From contig CALJEK010000032.1 in assembly GCA_938074445.1 (NCBI GenBank), forward strand, positions 1 through 47,553: a stretch of 47,553 nucleotides of DNA, written 5' to 3'. Shown piece by piece: positions 7,674 to 17,503 of the stretch. The DNA is from Candidatus Kryptoniota bacterium. Lineage in GTDB: Bacteria > Bacteroidota > Ignavibacteria > Kryptoniales > Kryptoniaceae. Under the pieces are notes generated by a model. It saw only the letters and a list, made by a program, of their open reading frames with translations. It made no database searches and had not been told where the DNA came from. Every line of letters begins with the position of its first letter. Positions within the stretch are counted from its first letter, which is position 1. A program made the translations under genes and the position numbers.

Positions 7674-9155
7674 TCAATATTTAAGCAACTCATCCACGAG
7701 CAAATCAACATAATTTATCCTTTCGTTTATCACATTCCAATGCTTTATAAAGACAGACCGAAGAGTTGTCAGAGATTCATCGTCCAGTTCGAACTTCGGG
7801 TTAATTTTTTTAGCGGTTGCCTTGTCAACGATAAATTTTGAAAGTATAAACTTTGGAGCGGGATTTTCGATCGAAAGCCAATTGTAAATTTTAAGCGTGT
7901 TTTCGTTTATCTCGCTTAAATTAAAACTTCCATCATGCCTATAAAAGCAAAATATATCAAGATCAGGTTGGGTTAACGGTGAAAATCCATCGAGTTTGTT
8001 TATTTTCTCATAAAGGTAATTTGCGGTTTTTAAGGTTTGTGTTAAAATTTTCCCAAATCCATTTTTATTAAGTGGGATAACTTTATGCGTAAGCCACACA
8101 GCCCCTGCCGATGCCCCGGGTCTCGAACCCTCAAGCTGGAACATCCCAATGTTAGGTTTATCTTTTTTGTGATATGTATAAGGCGATGTGTTAAGTATCA
8201 CCTGTCTTAAATTTTCATCTTTATACAAAATCCCACCAGCCCCATACATAACAAGCCCATGTTTGTGCGGGTCTATTGTCAACGAGTCCGCTTCTGAAAT
8301 TGCAATAAGATTATCATACACAAATTTCTTTAACGGAGCTTCAACACTTGAAAAATCAACTACCACCCCACGTTCATCAATTATCAAGCTCCGCATATAA
8401 CCACCATACGCTGCGTCGATATGAAGATGAAATCCATATTTTTCTCTCAATTTTAAAATTTCAACAATTGGATCAACGGCGCCAACGCCAGTGGTTCCAA
8501 AATTTGCCATCACAAACATGACATCATTTCTCTTTAAAACATCTTCAAGTTGATTTAAGTCGATTCTATAATTTTCGTCTACTTCAATCTCTATAAAGTC
8601 AACTTTTAAAATTGAGCAAATCCTTCTCCACGAATAATGCGAACCTTTTGAGAATACAGCAATTCCATTCTTCCTCAAGTCCCTCACTGCCCATAAAGAT
8701 TCAAGATTTGCGAGCGAGCCACCGCTTGTCAAATGTCCCCACCCTTCCTTAAACCCAACGAGATTTAAAAGGTCATCAACAACTTCCATTTCCATTTCAG
8801 TTGTCACAGGTCCACCTTCATAAGCATGATTATTTGGATTTGTAAGCATAACAGCAAAGTAAGCAAGAAGCGCTGGGATGGACGGGTCTTTTAACATTTG
8901 CGCTGAATATCTCGGATGAAAGTATGGTAAATTTTTCTCAAGTCGTTTTAGAAACTCGTCGAAGATTTTCTCAAGTTTTTCGGATTCAACCTTGTAAATT
9001 TCGGACTCAAAAAAATTATTTGGATAAACCGTCTCATCATCAAAAAAATTTTCACGCCACTTTCTATTCCATTCAATTGTCAAGTTGATAAGCCTTTTGA
9101 AAAGTTCTGTGTTCTCCCCCTTCGGACCAAGAAAGTATGTGAACAACGTCTCCAT
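7674..9155 (-). CDS. Group II pyridoxal-phosphate-dependent amino acid decarboxylase
   Basis: The ATG at 9155, preceded by AGG at suitable spacing, gives 493 residues; a TTG ten codons upstream is a less likely start. The protein is a fold-type I, group II PLP enzyme: a TSGGSLANLESL motif for cofactor phosphate binding, HIDAAYGGY with the Asp (247) that pairs with the pyridine nitrogen, and the Schiff-base lysine in DPHKHG (Lys298). Group II decarboxylases act on glutamate, aspartate, aromatic amino acids or 2,4-diaminobutyrate. Length and the DPHKHG variant resemble the aspartate/tyrosine-type branch, but substrate cannot be decided. It stands alone on the minus strand between two plus-strand operons. 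Confidence 0.88.
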   Translation of the reverse strand: METLFTYFLGPKGENTELFKRLINLTIEWNRKWRENFFDDETVYPNNFFESEIYKVESEKLEKIFDEFLKRLEKNLPYFHPRYSAQMLKDPSIPALLAYFAVMLTNPNNHAYEGGPVTTEMEMEVVDDLLNLVGFKEGWGHLTSGGSLANLESLWAVRDLRKNGIAVFSKGSHYSWRRICSILKVDFIEIEVDENYRIDLNQLEDVLKRNDVMFVMANFGTTGVGAVDPIVEILKLREKYGFHLHIDAAYGGYMRSLIIDERGVVVDFSSVEAPLKKFVYDNLIAISEADSLTIDPHKHGLVMYGAGGILYKDENLRQVILNTSPYTYHKKDKPNIGMFQLEGSRPGASAGAVWLTHKVIPLNKNGFGKILTQTLKTANYLYEKINKLDGFSPLTQPDLDIFCFYRHDGSFNLSEINENTLKIYNWLSIENPAPKFILSKFIVDKATAKKINPKFELDDESLTTLRSVFIKHWNVINERINYVDLLVDELLKY

Positions 9156-9223
9156 TTTCAGCCTGTTATTTTCTTTGGGATTCAAATTTTTTTAGAAATA
9201 TAAACAAATTCCATCAAAAAAAC

Positions 9224-9251
9224 TTGACCAGTCAATTTTTTTTGCTATCTT
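9224..9251 (+). promoter_or_regulatory. Sigma70-like promoter of the M28 peptidase operon, with overlapping palindrome
   Basis: TTGACC (9224-9229) and TATCTT (9246-9251) are separated by 16 bases, 24 bases before the ATG at 9276. The -35 box is part of a short inverted repeat, TTGAC-CA-GTCAA (9224-9235), which could be an operator half-site pair but is short enough to arise by chance. Confidence 0.5.
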
Positions 9252-9275
9252 TATAAAAAAAATCAAAACATCGGT

Positions 9276-11417
9276 ATGCAAAGATTTGTCTGTCTTACAT
9301 TAGCCTTGATTTTCAACTTAACACAGATCTACCCCCAAGTTAAATTTGATTCAATTTCCGCTTGGAACTTCAACAAGATTTTAACATCAGAAAAATTTCA
9401 AGGGCGTAAATCAGGAACCCCAGGCGGTGAGAAAGCAAGCGAATGGATAGCGGAAAAATTTAAAGAATTCGGGCTTAAACCATTTGGGGACAATGGAACA
9501 TATTTTCAAAACTTTAAAATCCTTGCAACTCAAGATAAAGTCACAAAGTTAACACTGTTAAACGGCAGAAAAGGCAAAACAAAATATCAACTTGGGGACG
9601 ATTTTACAATTTTAACGAATAGTGGAAGTGGAAAGATAAAGGCAAAGGTTGTATTCGTCGGATATGGAATTTCAGCACCTGAAAAAGGTAGAGACGATTA
9701 TCAAAATGTAGATGTGAAAGGCAAAATAGCGCTTATCTTGGCTGGAGCTCCTGAAAACGAGCAAGAAAAGTTTGAACTTGAATCTTCGAGAGGATATAAG
9801 ATCAAAAAGGCTTTTGAAAAAGGGGCATCGGCAGTTTTATATGTTCAAGGTGATAGACCGATAAGAGGTGGAGCGATCACAGCAGAATATTATACGCCTG
9901 AATTGCCTGCACTATGGATTGGAAGAAAAATTGTCGACGATATCTTTTATAACACGGGTATAAGTTTTGATGCCTTGAAAAGCGAAATCAATTTTAAAAC
10001 AAAATCCTTCGAAATTGACAAAATCTTTGAAATAGAAACAAAGGTGGAAAAACTCAACGGCTGGACGAAAAATGTTGTTGGACTAATTCCGGGAACAGAT
10101 GAAATTTTAAAAGATGAATATATTGTCGTAGGAGCGCATATGGATCATAACGGGATTGACGCAGAGGGATTTATATATCCGGGCGCTGATGATAACGCTT
10201 CTGGGACATGTCTTGTCATGGAACTTGCGCGAAGTATGATGGCAAATAAAGAAAAGCCAAAACGTTCAATAATTTTTGTCTTGTTCGCTGCGGAAGAACA
10301 AGGTTTGCTCGGGTCAAAATTCTTCGCTTCAAATCTCCCCGTGCCTAAGGAAAACATTGTGGCGATGTTTAACTTTGATATGGTCGGGCGTGGCAACGGA
10401 AATATAAATATCGCTGGAACGGAAAATTTCCCAAAGATGTGGGAAATAATCAAAGAATTTTTCCCCGAAAACAAATTGAAAAATTTAGGTAAATTTAGAG
10501 CTGGTGCAAACTCCGATCATTATCCCTTTCAAGAACTCGGGATTCCTGCATTCTTCTTTATATCTGCAGGACAACATCCGGAGTATCATCGAACTGATGA
10601 TACAAGCGACAAAATTCAACCTTTCGTTCTCGGAGAGGTTGGGAATACAGCATATGATGTAATCCTCGGGCTCGCCAATTATCCCCAAAGCTTGAAGAGA
10701 CAAGATAGATATTTTGACTACATTTATGCCAACGCACAAACAACACTTTATATCCAACTTAGCCCAGACTCTTTAAGCAAAGACTGGCTTTATAACCTTT
10801 GGAGAATAGCAAAAAACGACGGAGTAGAAGCAGTCATCCTTGAAATCAGCACAAGAAGAATTAACGATATCTTTAAGTCAATTTATTTAGTCGATTCATT
10901 AGCAACGCGAGATTATAAATTTTTCAACATTGTTTCAAATAAATCTGATTTCACCACATCTCCAGATGTCTTAAATATAATTTTCTCAACCAAAGCCGAA
11001 TCTTTAAGCGATTTGCCCCAATCTTTGCCAGCCCTATCGAGGTCAGGGTTAAAACTTGTAGTCTTTGACGAATCAACTAATATTGAAAATGTTCGAAGCG
11101 TCGTTAACATTGTGGACGACTTTTACCTTGACATAATTCCAGTGCTTAAAGGGAAAGCGAAACAAAACTTTAACTTTAGGAAAACATCTCTTGTTTTTGA
11201 CCCCGATACAGTCTCGGAAGATAAGGAATTCTTTTATATTTTCACTGACCGTGAGAAGTTTCTCTCAATGTTTAACTCTGTTAACCCGGAGAAAGTGTTT
11301 TTAAATTTAACGCCTCAGGAGTCAAAAATTTTAATTTCAAATCTGCTCGAGAAAAAATGGAACCTTAAAGAAGTTCAGAAAATTTTCGGCAGAAATCTTT
11401 ACGGACTTTTAAAATAA
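9276..11417 (+). CDS. Secreted M28 family zinc aminopeptidase with PA domain and divergent C-terminal extension
   Basis: A 713-residue protein with a signal peptide (about residues 1-20). A PA (protease-associated) domain occupies about 115-235. The M28 catalytic domain (265-470) retains all ligands of the co-catalytic di-zinc site: His288 (GAHMDH), Asp305 (PGADDNAS), Glu340/Glu341 (FAAEEQG), Asp368 (FNFDMVGR) and His438 (PEYHRTDD). It probably removes N-terminal residues from peptides in the periplasm or outside the cell. Residues ~480-713 are not part of M28; their spacing and final motif (KIFGRNLYGLLK) recall a degenerate M19 (renal dipeptidase) domain. The gene is followed after 14 bases by a T9SS-exported glycoside hydrolase. 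Confidence 0.9.
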   Translation: MQRFVCLTLALIFNLTQIYPQVKFDSISAWNFNKILTSEKFQGRKSGTPGGEKASEWIAEKFKEFGLKPFGDNGTYFQNFKILATQDKVTKLTLLNGRKGKTKYQLGDDFTILTNSGSGKIKAKVVFVGYGISAPEKGRDDYQNVDVKGKIALILAGAPENEQEKFELESSRGYKIKKAFEKGASAVLYVQGDRPIRGGAITAEYYTPELPALWIGRKIVDDIFYNTGISFDALKSEINFKTKSFEIDKIFEIETKVEKLNGWTKNVVGLIPGTDEILKDEYIVVGAHMDHNGIDAEGFIYPGADDNASGTCLVMELARSMMANKEKPKRSIIFVLFAAEEQGLLGSKFFASNLPVPKENIVAMFNFDMVGRGNGNINIAGTENFPKMWEIIKEFFPENKLKNLGKFRAGANSDHYPFQELGIPAFFFISAGQHPEYHRTDDTSDKIQPFVLGEVGNTAYDVILGLANYPQSLKRQDRYFDYIYANAQTTLYIQLSPDSLSKDWLYNLWRIAKNDGVEAVILEISTRRINDIFKSIYLVDSLATRDYKFFNIVSNKSDFTTSPDVLNIIFSTKAESLSDLPQSLPALSRSGLKLVVFDESTNIENVRSVVNIVDDFYLDIIPVLKGKAKQNFNFRKTSLVFDPDTVSEDKEFFYIFTDREKFLSMFNSVNPEKVFLNLTPQESKILISNLLEKKWNLKEVQKIFGRNLYGLLK

Positions 11418-11431
11418 ATCGGCACAAAAAT

Positions 11432-13318
11432 ATGACTAAAAAATTTCAGATCTTTCTGCTCCTTTTGATATCAACTCTCAATCTGTTTTCTCAAATCTAC
11501 GAACACAGGGGCGTATGGTATGTTCCAAGGAACGGAAATGCTTATAAGACGAAATTCGAAATAGCGACCGATATGGATAGCATAGCGAGAAATAATTTTA
11601 ACGCGGTTTATGTCCTTGTTTGGGCAAGGGGTTATCCACTTTTCAAAAGCGAAGTTTTTTACAAAGAAACTGGGCTTTACACCGATCCTCAACTTGGCGA
11701 CCGAGACCTGCTTCAGGAGATGATCGCAGAAGCACATAGAGCTGGACTTGAAGTTTACGCATGGTTTGAATATGGATTTATCGGAGGTTGGGGCGGATAT
11801 TTGCCGGGAAACAGCGGAAAAGGCAAGATTTTTGATGTTCATCCCGAATGGCTTGCGAAAAGAAACGATGGAACGGATGCTGGTTCATCAGAGGACCAGC
11901 TAACAAAAAGTTTCTATTGGATGTCCCATGTCAACCCGGAGGTTCAAAATTTTTTGATTCAATTAATTCTTGAGATGGTGAAAAAATACGACCTTGATGG
12001 CTTTGAACTTGATAGAATTCGCTATCCCGACCCAAATTGCGGATATGACAGCGTTACGGTTGAAATCTACAAGCAAGAACATAACGGGACCCCACCGCCG
12101 TATGATTACAATGATTACCAATGGAAAAACTGGAGAATTCAAAAATTAAATCAATTTGCAAAGGCTGTTTACGATTCCGTAAAATTTTACAGAAGCGATA
12201 TGAGGCTTACAAACGCAGTCGGCGTCAGTCCAGATTGGGCAAAATCTGAAAAACTTCAAGATTGGGTGACATGGATCAACAATGGCTGGCTTGATTATGT
12301 TGAACCGATGAACTATAGAAACACCGCAAGTCAATTTATCGCCGAATGTGTGAACATCTTCGGAAAGGTTAGAGATAAAAATAAAATTCTTTTCGGAATT
12401 AGCAGTCAAAATGTGCCAACTTCAGAATTTTTAAAGATGATCCAATATGTCAGACAACAAAACTTGAAAGGTTTCGTCGTTTGGTATTATGGCTCGCTTT
12501 CGGACGATTTCGATTCATTGAAAACGCTTCTCAACACAAAAGCGCTCGTTCCCGATAGACCCAGCAACTGGAGGATTCCAGCAATTGTGATTGATGATGC
12601 CGACACAAACAATGTATTTTATTCAAACGGCTGGGTAAAGCAATCAGCTTATGTACATTGGGGAGATAAATATCTCGCAACGCAATCAACAAACCCTCAA
12701 TGGATAGAGTACTACGCCGATATCCCCGAAGATGGGTATTATGAACTTTACGCTTTTGTGGTTCGTTCAACCTCAAAAAATGCTGTTTATTATGTGTATG
12801 ATTCATCAAGCACGGAAAAGAAATTTATGATTGATCAGACCAATCCAGCTGTCTACGACGGATGGTATAAAATTGGGGATTTTTACTTTAAAAAGGGACG
12901 GAAAAAAATCCTAAAAATAACGAACGAAAATTTGAATACGCCTGGATTTATGACTGGTGACGCAGTGATGTTAATCTTGAACAGGCGATTAACACCTGTT
13001 GTGACCTCGGTAAAAGATAGAAGTGAAATTATGCCGAAAGATTTTGAGATAAACATATACCCAAACCCATTCAATTCGACGACCAACATAAGCATTTATC
13101 TTCCTTTCGACTCATTCTTAAAAATCGACCTTTACAATGTATTGGGTCAAAAAATTCGCAATTTAGCTAACGAGAGGTCTTCAGCGGGGAAACATACATT
13201 TATATTTTCGCCGGAAGCCCTTGCTTCCGGTGTTTACTTTCTAAAAATTGAAGCAACGAGCGAACAAATACCCAAAAGAAATTTCACAGCGCTTGAGAAA
13301 CTTGTCCTGTTAAAATAA
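11432..13318 (+). CDS. GHL10-type (YngK-like) glycoside hydrolase with golvesin-like domain and T9SS sorting signal
   Basis: The 628-residue protein has a signal peptide ending near LFSQ (residue 21). Residues 24-375 form a TIM-barrel of the GHL10/DUF187 family: it opens with EHRGVWYV, and contains GLEVYAWFEYG, a DLDGFELDRIRYP segment and YVEPMNYR. About 380-510 is a beta domain resembling the golvesin C-terminal/Xly carbohydrate-binding module (IVIDDADTNN, YYADIPEDGYYELYAF). The last ~85 residues are a type A T9SS sorting domain with YPNPFNS, a LYNVLGQ block and GVYFLKI. It should be secreted through the outer membrane and act on polysaccharide or peptidoglycan-like glycan. It forms an operon with the M28 peptidase, so both may process extracellular polymers. 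Confidence 0.88.
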   Translation: MTKKFQIFLLLLISTLNLFSQIYEHRGVWYVPRNGNAYKTKFEIATDMDSIARNNFNAVYVLVWARGYPLFKSEVFYKETGLYTDPQLGDRDLLQEMIAEAHRAGLEVYAWFEYGFIGGWGGYLPGNSGKGKIFDVHPEWLAKRNDGTDAGSSEDQLTKSFYWMSHVNPEVQNFLIQLILEMVKKYDLDGFELDRIRYPDPNCGYDSVTVEIYKQEHNGTPPPYDYNDYQWKNWRIQKLNQFAKAVYDSVKFYRSDMRLTNAVGVSPDWAKSEKLQDWVTWINNGWLDYVEPMNYRNTASQFIAECVNIFGKVRDKNKILFGISSQNVPTSEFLKMIQYVRQQNLKGFVVWYYGSLSDDFDSLKTLLNTKALVPDRPSNWRIPAIVIDDADTNNVFYSNGWVKQSAYVHWGDKYLATQSTNPQWIEYYADIPEDGYYELYAFVVRSTSKNAVYYVYDSSSTEKKFMIDQTNPAVYDGWYKIGDFYFKKGRKKILKITNENLNTPGFMTGDAVMLILNRRLTPVVTSVKDRSEIMPKDFEINIYPNPFNSTTNISIYLPFDSFLKIDLYNVLGQKIRNLANERSSAGKHTFIFSPEALASGVYFLKIEATSEQIPKRNFTALEKLVLLK

Positions 13319-13330
13319 ACTACAAACAGA

Positions 13331-14365
13331 TCAACCAAACAGTCTATAAAAAACCTCGACCGCTTGTTTCACATCTTCCATCGAAACATCAAGATGAGTG
13401 ACCGCCCGAATTTTCATATAACTCCCTGAACTTAACAATACGCCGTTGTCCTTAAGCATTTTTAAAATTTCATCAGGTGTTTTGCCTGTCTTTTCAACAC
13501 CAATTATAACGATGTTCGTTTGAACTGTTTCAAGGTTTATATCAAAAACCTTCAATTTCGAAATTTCCTCTGCAAAAAACCTTGCCTTTTGATGGTCCTC
13601 TTTCAATCTGTCAATATTGTGTTGAATTGCATAAATTCCAGCTGCTGCCAAAATTCCAGCTTGTCTCATTCCACCCCCAAAAATTTTCCTGAACCTTCTC
13701 ACCCTTTCAATAAACTCCCTATCACCCGCAACGACAGAACCAACAGGAGCACCAAGACCTTTAGAAAGACAAACAAGCACGGAATCAAAATATTGTGCGT
13801 ATTCTTTCGGGCTTATACCAGTTGCAACGCAAGCATTCCATAACCTAGCCCCATCGAGATGCATTTTAATCCCGTTTTCAAGCGCGAATTCACGAATTCT
13901 TTTTATCTCATCAATCGGATAAATCGTCCCACCCGCACGATTATGCGTATTCTCAAGGCAAATAAGGCGCGTCCTTGGCATATAATATGCCTTCGGTCTT
14001 ACGGCTACTTTTATCTGCTCGACAGTTACAACGCCATGCTTACCTTGAATTGGATAGAGTTGAACGCCCGAGAGCATCGACGGTGCTGCGGTTTCGTAAT
14101 TCATTATATGCGATTCAGCCTCGACGATCACTTCATCCCCTGGCTCAGTATGAGCTTTTATGGCGGTTTGATTCCCCATAACACCACTTGGAACAAAAAG
14201 AGCTGCTTCCTTCCCTAAAAGTTCAGCAACCATTTCCTGAAGTTTATTAACAGTCGGGTCTTCGCCGAAGACATCATCCCCAACTTCCGCCTCCATCATA
14301 AACCTCCTCATTTCTGGTGACGGTTTTGTAACTGTATCGCTTCTCAAATCAATATATTTTTGCAT
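13331..14365 (-). CDS. ltaE: Low-specificity L-threonine aldolase
   Basis: The 344-residue protein (ATG at 14365; a TTG four codons upstream is possible) has the canonical start [13 protein letters not shown], the [14 protein letters not shown] block, [10 protein letters not shown] (Asp171 binds the PLP nitrogen) and the Schiff-base lysine in [11 protein letters not shown] (Lys202). It cleaves L-threonine or allo-threonine to glycine and acetaldehyde. It lies directly downstream of fhs on the same strand (about 60 bases apart, with a hairpin between), so glycine and one-carbon units are produced by neighbouring genes. Confidence 0.92.
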   Translation of the reverse strand: MQKYIDLRSDTVTKPSPEMRRFMMEAEVGDDVFGEDPTVNKLQEMVAELLGKEAALFVPSGVMGNQTAIKAHTEPGDEVIVEAESHIMNYETAAPSMLSGVQLYPIQGKHGVVTVEQIKVAVRPKAYYMPRTRLICLENTHNRAGGTIYPIDEIKRIREFALENGIKMHLDGARLWNACVATGISPKEYAQYFDSVLVCLSKGLGAPVGSVVAGDREFIERVRRFRKIFGGGMRQAGILAAAGIYAIQHNIDRLKEDHQKARFFAEEISKLKVFDINLETVQTNIVIIGVEKTGKTPDEILKMLKDNGVLLSSGSYMKIRAVTHLDVSMEDVKQAVEVFYRLFG

Positions 14366-14398
14366 CTTAAAGTCCAATTTAATTTTAAAAAATCAGCA

Positions 14399-14415
14399 GG
14401 GGCAAAGTTTGCCCC
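14399..14415 (-). terminator. Hairpin between fhs and the threonine aldolase gene
   Basis: A perfect inverted repeat, GGGGCAAA-G-TTTGCCCC, lies 11 bases after the fhs stop. On the minus strand it is followed by CTGCTGA and then six Ts. It could be an attenuating terminator that lowers expression of the downstream aldolase gene, but the T run is offset by seven bases. Confidence 0.5.
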
Positions 14416-14426
14416 CGTTTTCAAGT

Positions 14427-16094
14427 TCAAAACAGCCCAATTATATTTCCATGTTCATCAACATCCATATTAAAAGCAGCTGGATTTTTAGAAAGACCAG
14501 GCATAAGCATTATATCGCCACAAATTACAACGACAAAACCAGCGCCAGCGAACAAACGAGCATCCGTCACTGTTAAAGTCCATCCTTTTGGAACCCCGAT
14601 AAGTTTGGGATTATCACTTATTGAGTTTGGGGTCTTCGCGATGCAAATTGGAAGATGGTCATATCCATGCTCAATATATTTCTCAAGCTTTTTCATCGCT
14701 TTTCTTTCAATGTAAACATCATCAGCGCCGTAAACTTCGGTCGCAACAAGTTTTATTTTCTCAAGCAGTGGAACTGATAACCTGTAAAGAGGCTTGAAAT
14801 CGGAACGGATGTTTTCAGTTATCTTGACAATTTTCTCTGCTAACTCAATCCCACCTTCACCACCTTTTGTGAAAAATTCCGTAACTACGCACTCAACCCC
14901 AATCTCAGCACATTTTTCCATTATTAAAGAAATCTCAAGTTCTGAATCTGTTTCAAATTTATTTATCGAAACAACAGCAGGAACGCCAAATTTACGAATA
15001 TTTCTCACATGAAATTCGAGATTCTCAAGCCCTTTTTTGAACTTTTCAACTGTAAAATCATCCTTGGATTTTATTCCACCGTGATATCTTATAGCCTTAG
15101 CCGAGACAACTATGACCGCAGCGTCTGGTTTAAGATGATGAATTTGTGAAACTATATCGAAAAATTTTTCAGCCCCAAGGTCGGAGCCGAATCCTGTCTC
15201 AACAACGACATAATCAGCAAGCTTAAGCGCAATTTTATCTGCTATAACACTGTTGGTCCCATGAGCTATATTCGCAAACGGTCCGCCGTGAATAATTGCA
15301 GGTGTATGCTCCGTAGTTTGCACAAGGTTTGGCATAATTGCTTCGTTAAGCAAAACCATCATCGCACCGCATGCCTTCAAATCCCTCGCCCTTATTGGTT
15401 TCCCATCAATATCATAACCAACCACAATCTCGCATAACCTCCGTTTTAAATCCATCCTCGAACTCGCCATACACAAAATCGCCATAGTTTCAGAGGCAGC
15501 TGTGATAACAAATCCCGATTCCCTTGGGACGCCGTTTACCTTACCACCAAGACCTATAACAATATGGCGTAAAGCCCTATCGTTCATGTCAATTGTCCTT
15601 TCCCAAGTAATGTTATTAACATCAATTTTCAATTCATTTCCATGATGAATGTGTGCATCAATTAAAGCAGCAAGTAAATTATGTGCTGAGGCAACCGCAT
15701 GAATATCGCCATTAAAATGAAGATTAATAAGTTCAGATGGAATAACCTGCGATTTCCCTCCACCTGTGGCACCACCTTTGATCCCAAAAATAGGTCCAAG
15801 CGAAGGCTCTCTTAGAGTAACGATTGATTTTTTACCAATTTTGTTCAATGCCTGACTTAAACCAATTGATGTTAAAGTTTTGCCCTCGCCAGATGGTGTT
15901 GGGGTTATTGCAGTGACAATTATCAATTTGCCATCCGGTTTGTCTTTCAATTTCTCCATCACCTCAAGTCGAATTTTCCCCGTAAATTTCCCGTAGTATT
16001 CAAAATCATCATCCGTTAAATTAATCTGCTCCATTATGTGCTTGATGTGGAGTGGTTTGACTTTCTCTTCAACTAAAACTGAATTTGGCATCAT
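14427..16094 (-). CDS. fhs: Formate--tetrahydrofolate ligase
   Basis: This 555-residue enzyme is the standard length for monofunctional FTHFS. It has the P-loop TPSGEGKT near residue 67, followed by SIGLSQALNKIGK, LREPSLGPIFGIKGGA, the NLHFNGDIHA segment and a C-terminal MPGLSKNPAA motif. It condenses formate, ATP and tetrahydrofolate to 10-formyl-THF, feeding purine synthesis and, through folate interconversion, glycine/serine metabolism. Two adjacent ATG codons (16094 and 16091) are both possible starts; a GGTGA motif precedes them. The clpX terminator lies immediately upstream. Confidence 0.96.
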   Translation of the reverse strand: MMPNSVLVEEKVKPLHIKHIMEQINLTDDDFEYYGKFTGKIRLEVMEKLKDKPDGKLIIVTAITPTPSGEGKTLTSIGLSQALNKIGKKSIVTLREPSLGPIFGIKGGATGGGKSQVIPSELINLHFNGDIHAVASAHNLLAALIDAHIHHGNELKIDVNNITWERTIDMNDRALRHIVIGLGGKVNGVPRESGFVITAASETMAILCMASSRMDLKRRLCEIVVGYDIDGKPIRARDLKACGAMMVLLNEAIMPNLVQTTEHTPAIIHGGPFANIAHGTNSVIADKIALKLADYVVVETGFGSDLGAEKFFDIVSQIHHLKPDAAVIVVSAKAIRYHGGIKSKDDFTVEKFKKGLENLEFHVRNIRKFGVPAVVSINKFETDSELEISLIMEKCAEIGVECVVTEFFTKGGEGGIELAEKIVKITENIRSDFKPLYRLSVPLLEKIKLVATEVYGADDVYIERKAMKKLEKYIEHGYDHLPICIAKTPNSISDNPKLIGVPKGWTLTVTDARLFAGAGFVVVICGDIMLMPGLSKNPAAFNMDVDEHGNIIGLF

Positions 16095-16123
16095 TTTTTC
16101 ACCGAGTTTTTATTTTTAAATAA

Positions 16124-16150
16124 AAAATCCCGACTTTTGGTCGGGATTTT
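16124..16150 (-). terminator. Rho-independent terminator of the tig-clpP-clpX operon
   Basis: An 11-base perfect stem (AAAATCCCGAC paired with GTCGGGATTTT) with a five-base loop lies about 50 bases past the clpX stop, followed on the minus strand by more T residues. It isolates the clp operon from fhs. The stem has A and T tails on both sides, so it could act in both directions. Confidence 0.9.
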
Positions 16151-16198
16151 GATTTTTAAACTCCTTTAAAGCATAAACAGGTGCTTTTTTGAACTATG

Positions 16199-17491
16199 CT
16201 ATGCTGAAAGCCTTTGCTCTTTATAAATGAAAATTGGTTCAGCCCTTTCATAAATCGTCTCTTTTGTAATTATGCATTTTGAAATTGGTTGCTCTTTAAG
16301 TTTAGAAGGCAACTCAAACATTATATCAAGCATAATTTCTTCAATTATTGCCCTCAAACCACGGGCTCCGGTTCCACGTTTTAAGGCGAGTTCAGCAACA
16401 GCTTCAAGCGCATCGGGTTCAAATTCAAGCTCAACCCCATCATATTCAAACAACCTTTTATACTGTCTCACAATTGCATTTCTTGGCTCGGTCAGAATTT
16501 TTATCAAAGCCTCCTTCGACAATGAATGAAGCGTCGCTATCACAGGAAGACGCCCTATAAATTCAGGTATAAATCCAAACTTCAGAAGGTCCTCTGGTTC
16601 AACTAACGGCAAAAGTTCATCTATCATTTCATTTTTATTCCCGCGGATTTCAGCTGTGAAACCGATTGAATTTTTATTTACCCTGTTTGCGATGATTTTC
16701 TCAAGCCCTTCGAAAGCCCCACCGCATATGAAAAGTATGTTTTTTGTGTTAATGTAAATCAAACTTTGTTCAGGATGTTTTCTCCCACCCTTAGGCGGAA
16801 CCCCAGCGATTGTGCCTTCAAGAATCTTTAAAAGCGCCTGCTGAACACCCTCGCCAGAAACATCACGTGTTATCGAAGGACTGCTTGTTTTTCTGGCAAT
16901 CTTATCTATCTCATCAATGTAAACTATGCCACGCTCAGCCCTCGAAACATCGTAATCAGCATTTTGCAAAAGATAAAGAAGTATAGTTTCAACATCATCC
17001 CCAACATAACCAGCCTCTGTAAGAGTTGTCGCATCAGCAATTGCAAATGGAACATCAAGAATCTTTGCAAGTGTTTGAGCAAGAAGTGTCTTACCAGTGC
17101 CAGTCGGACCTATCAAAAGTATGTTGCTTTTCTCTATCTCAACATTATCAAATAAATTTTTCACATGGTTATTTGTCTCAAGGTTATTTTCAATCCTTTT
17201 ATAATGGTTGTAAACCGCAACGGACAAAATTTTCTTTGCCCTTTCCTGCCCAATCACATATTCATCGAGAGCTTTCTTTATAGCAACTGGTGTAAGCGGT
17301 ACCCTGCCGTTATTTCTATAACTATGAGATGAATAAGCAGGCATATTGTTTCTCAAAATATCAACCGACTCACTCACACAGATATCACAAATGTAAACAT
17401 CAGGTCCAGCAATCATATTCCCAACCTCGTCGATGCTACGTCCGCAAAATGAACAAATTGGTTTTAGTTTAGGTTCTGTTCTTTCTGACAT
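16199..17491 (-). CDS. clpX: ATP-dependent Clp protease ATP-binding subunit ClpX
   Basis: The 430-residue AAA+ unfoldase has the N-terminal zinc-binding domain (Cys13, Cys16, Cys35, Cys38), Walker A GPTGTGKT (128-135), the pore-loop motif GYVGDDVE, Walker [10 protein letters not shown], and the IGF loop (NSIGF) that docks on ClpP. It unfolds tagged or damaged substrates and threads them into ClpP. It starts 12 bases after the clpP stop in the conserved order tig-clpP-clpX and is closed by a strong terminator. Confidence 0.97.
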   Translation of the reverse strand: MSERTEPKLKPICSFCGRSIDEVGNMIAGPDVYICDICVSESVDILRNNMPAYSSHSYRNNGRVPLTPVAIKKALDEYVIGQERAKKILSVAVYNHYKRIENNLETNNHVKNLFDNVEIEKSNILLIGPTGTGKTLLAQTLAKILDVPFAIADATTLTEAGYVGDDVETILLYLLQNADYDVSRAERGIVYIDEIDKIARKTSSPSITRDVSGEGVQQALLKILEGTIAGVPPKGGRKHPEQSLIYINTKNILFICGGAFEGLEKIIANRVNKNSIGFTAEIRGNKNEMIDELLPLVEPEDLLKFGFIPEFIGRLPVIATLHSLSKEALIKILTEPRNAIVRQYKRLFEYDGVELEFEPDALEAVAELALKRGTGARGLRAIIEEIMLDIMFELPSKLKEQPISKCIITKETIYERAEPIFIYKEQRLSA

Positions 17492-17503
17492 CTTCTTAAC
17501 TCC

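Noticed and set aside
13520-14218. Plus-strand ORFs within the threonine aldolase gene
   Set aside because: Shadows; the minus-strand frame has intact PLP motifs.
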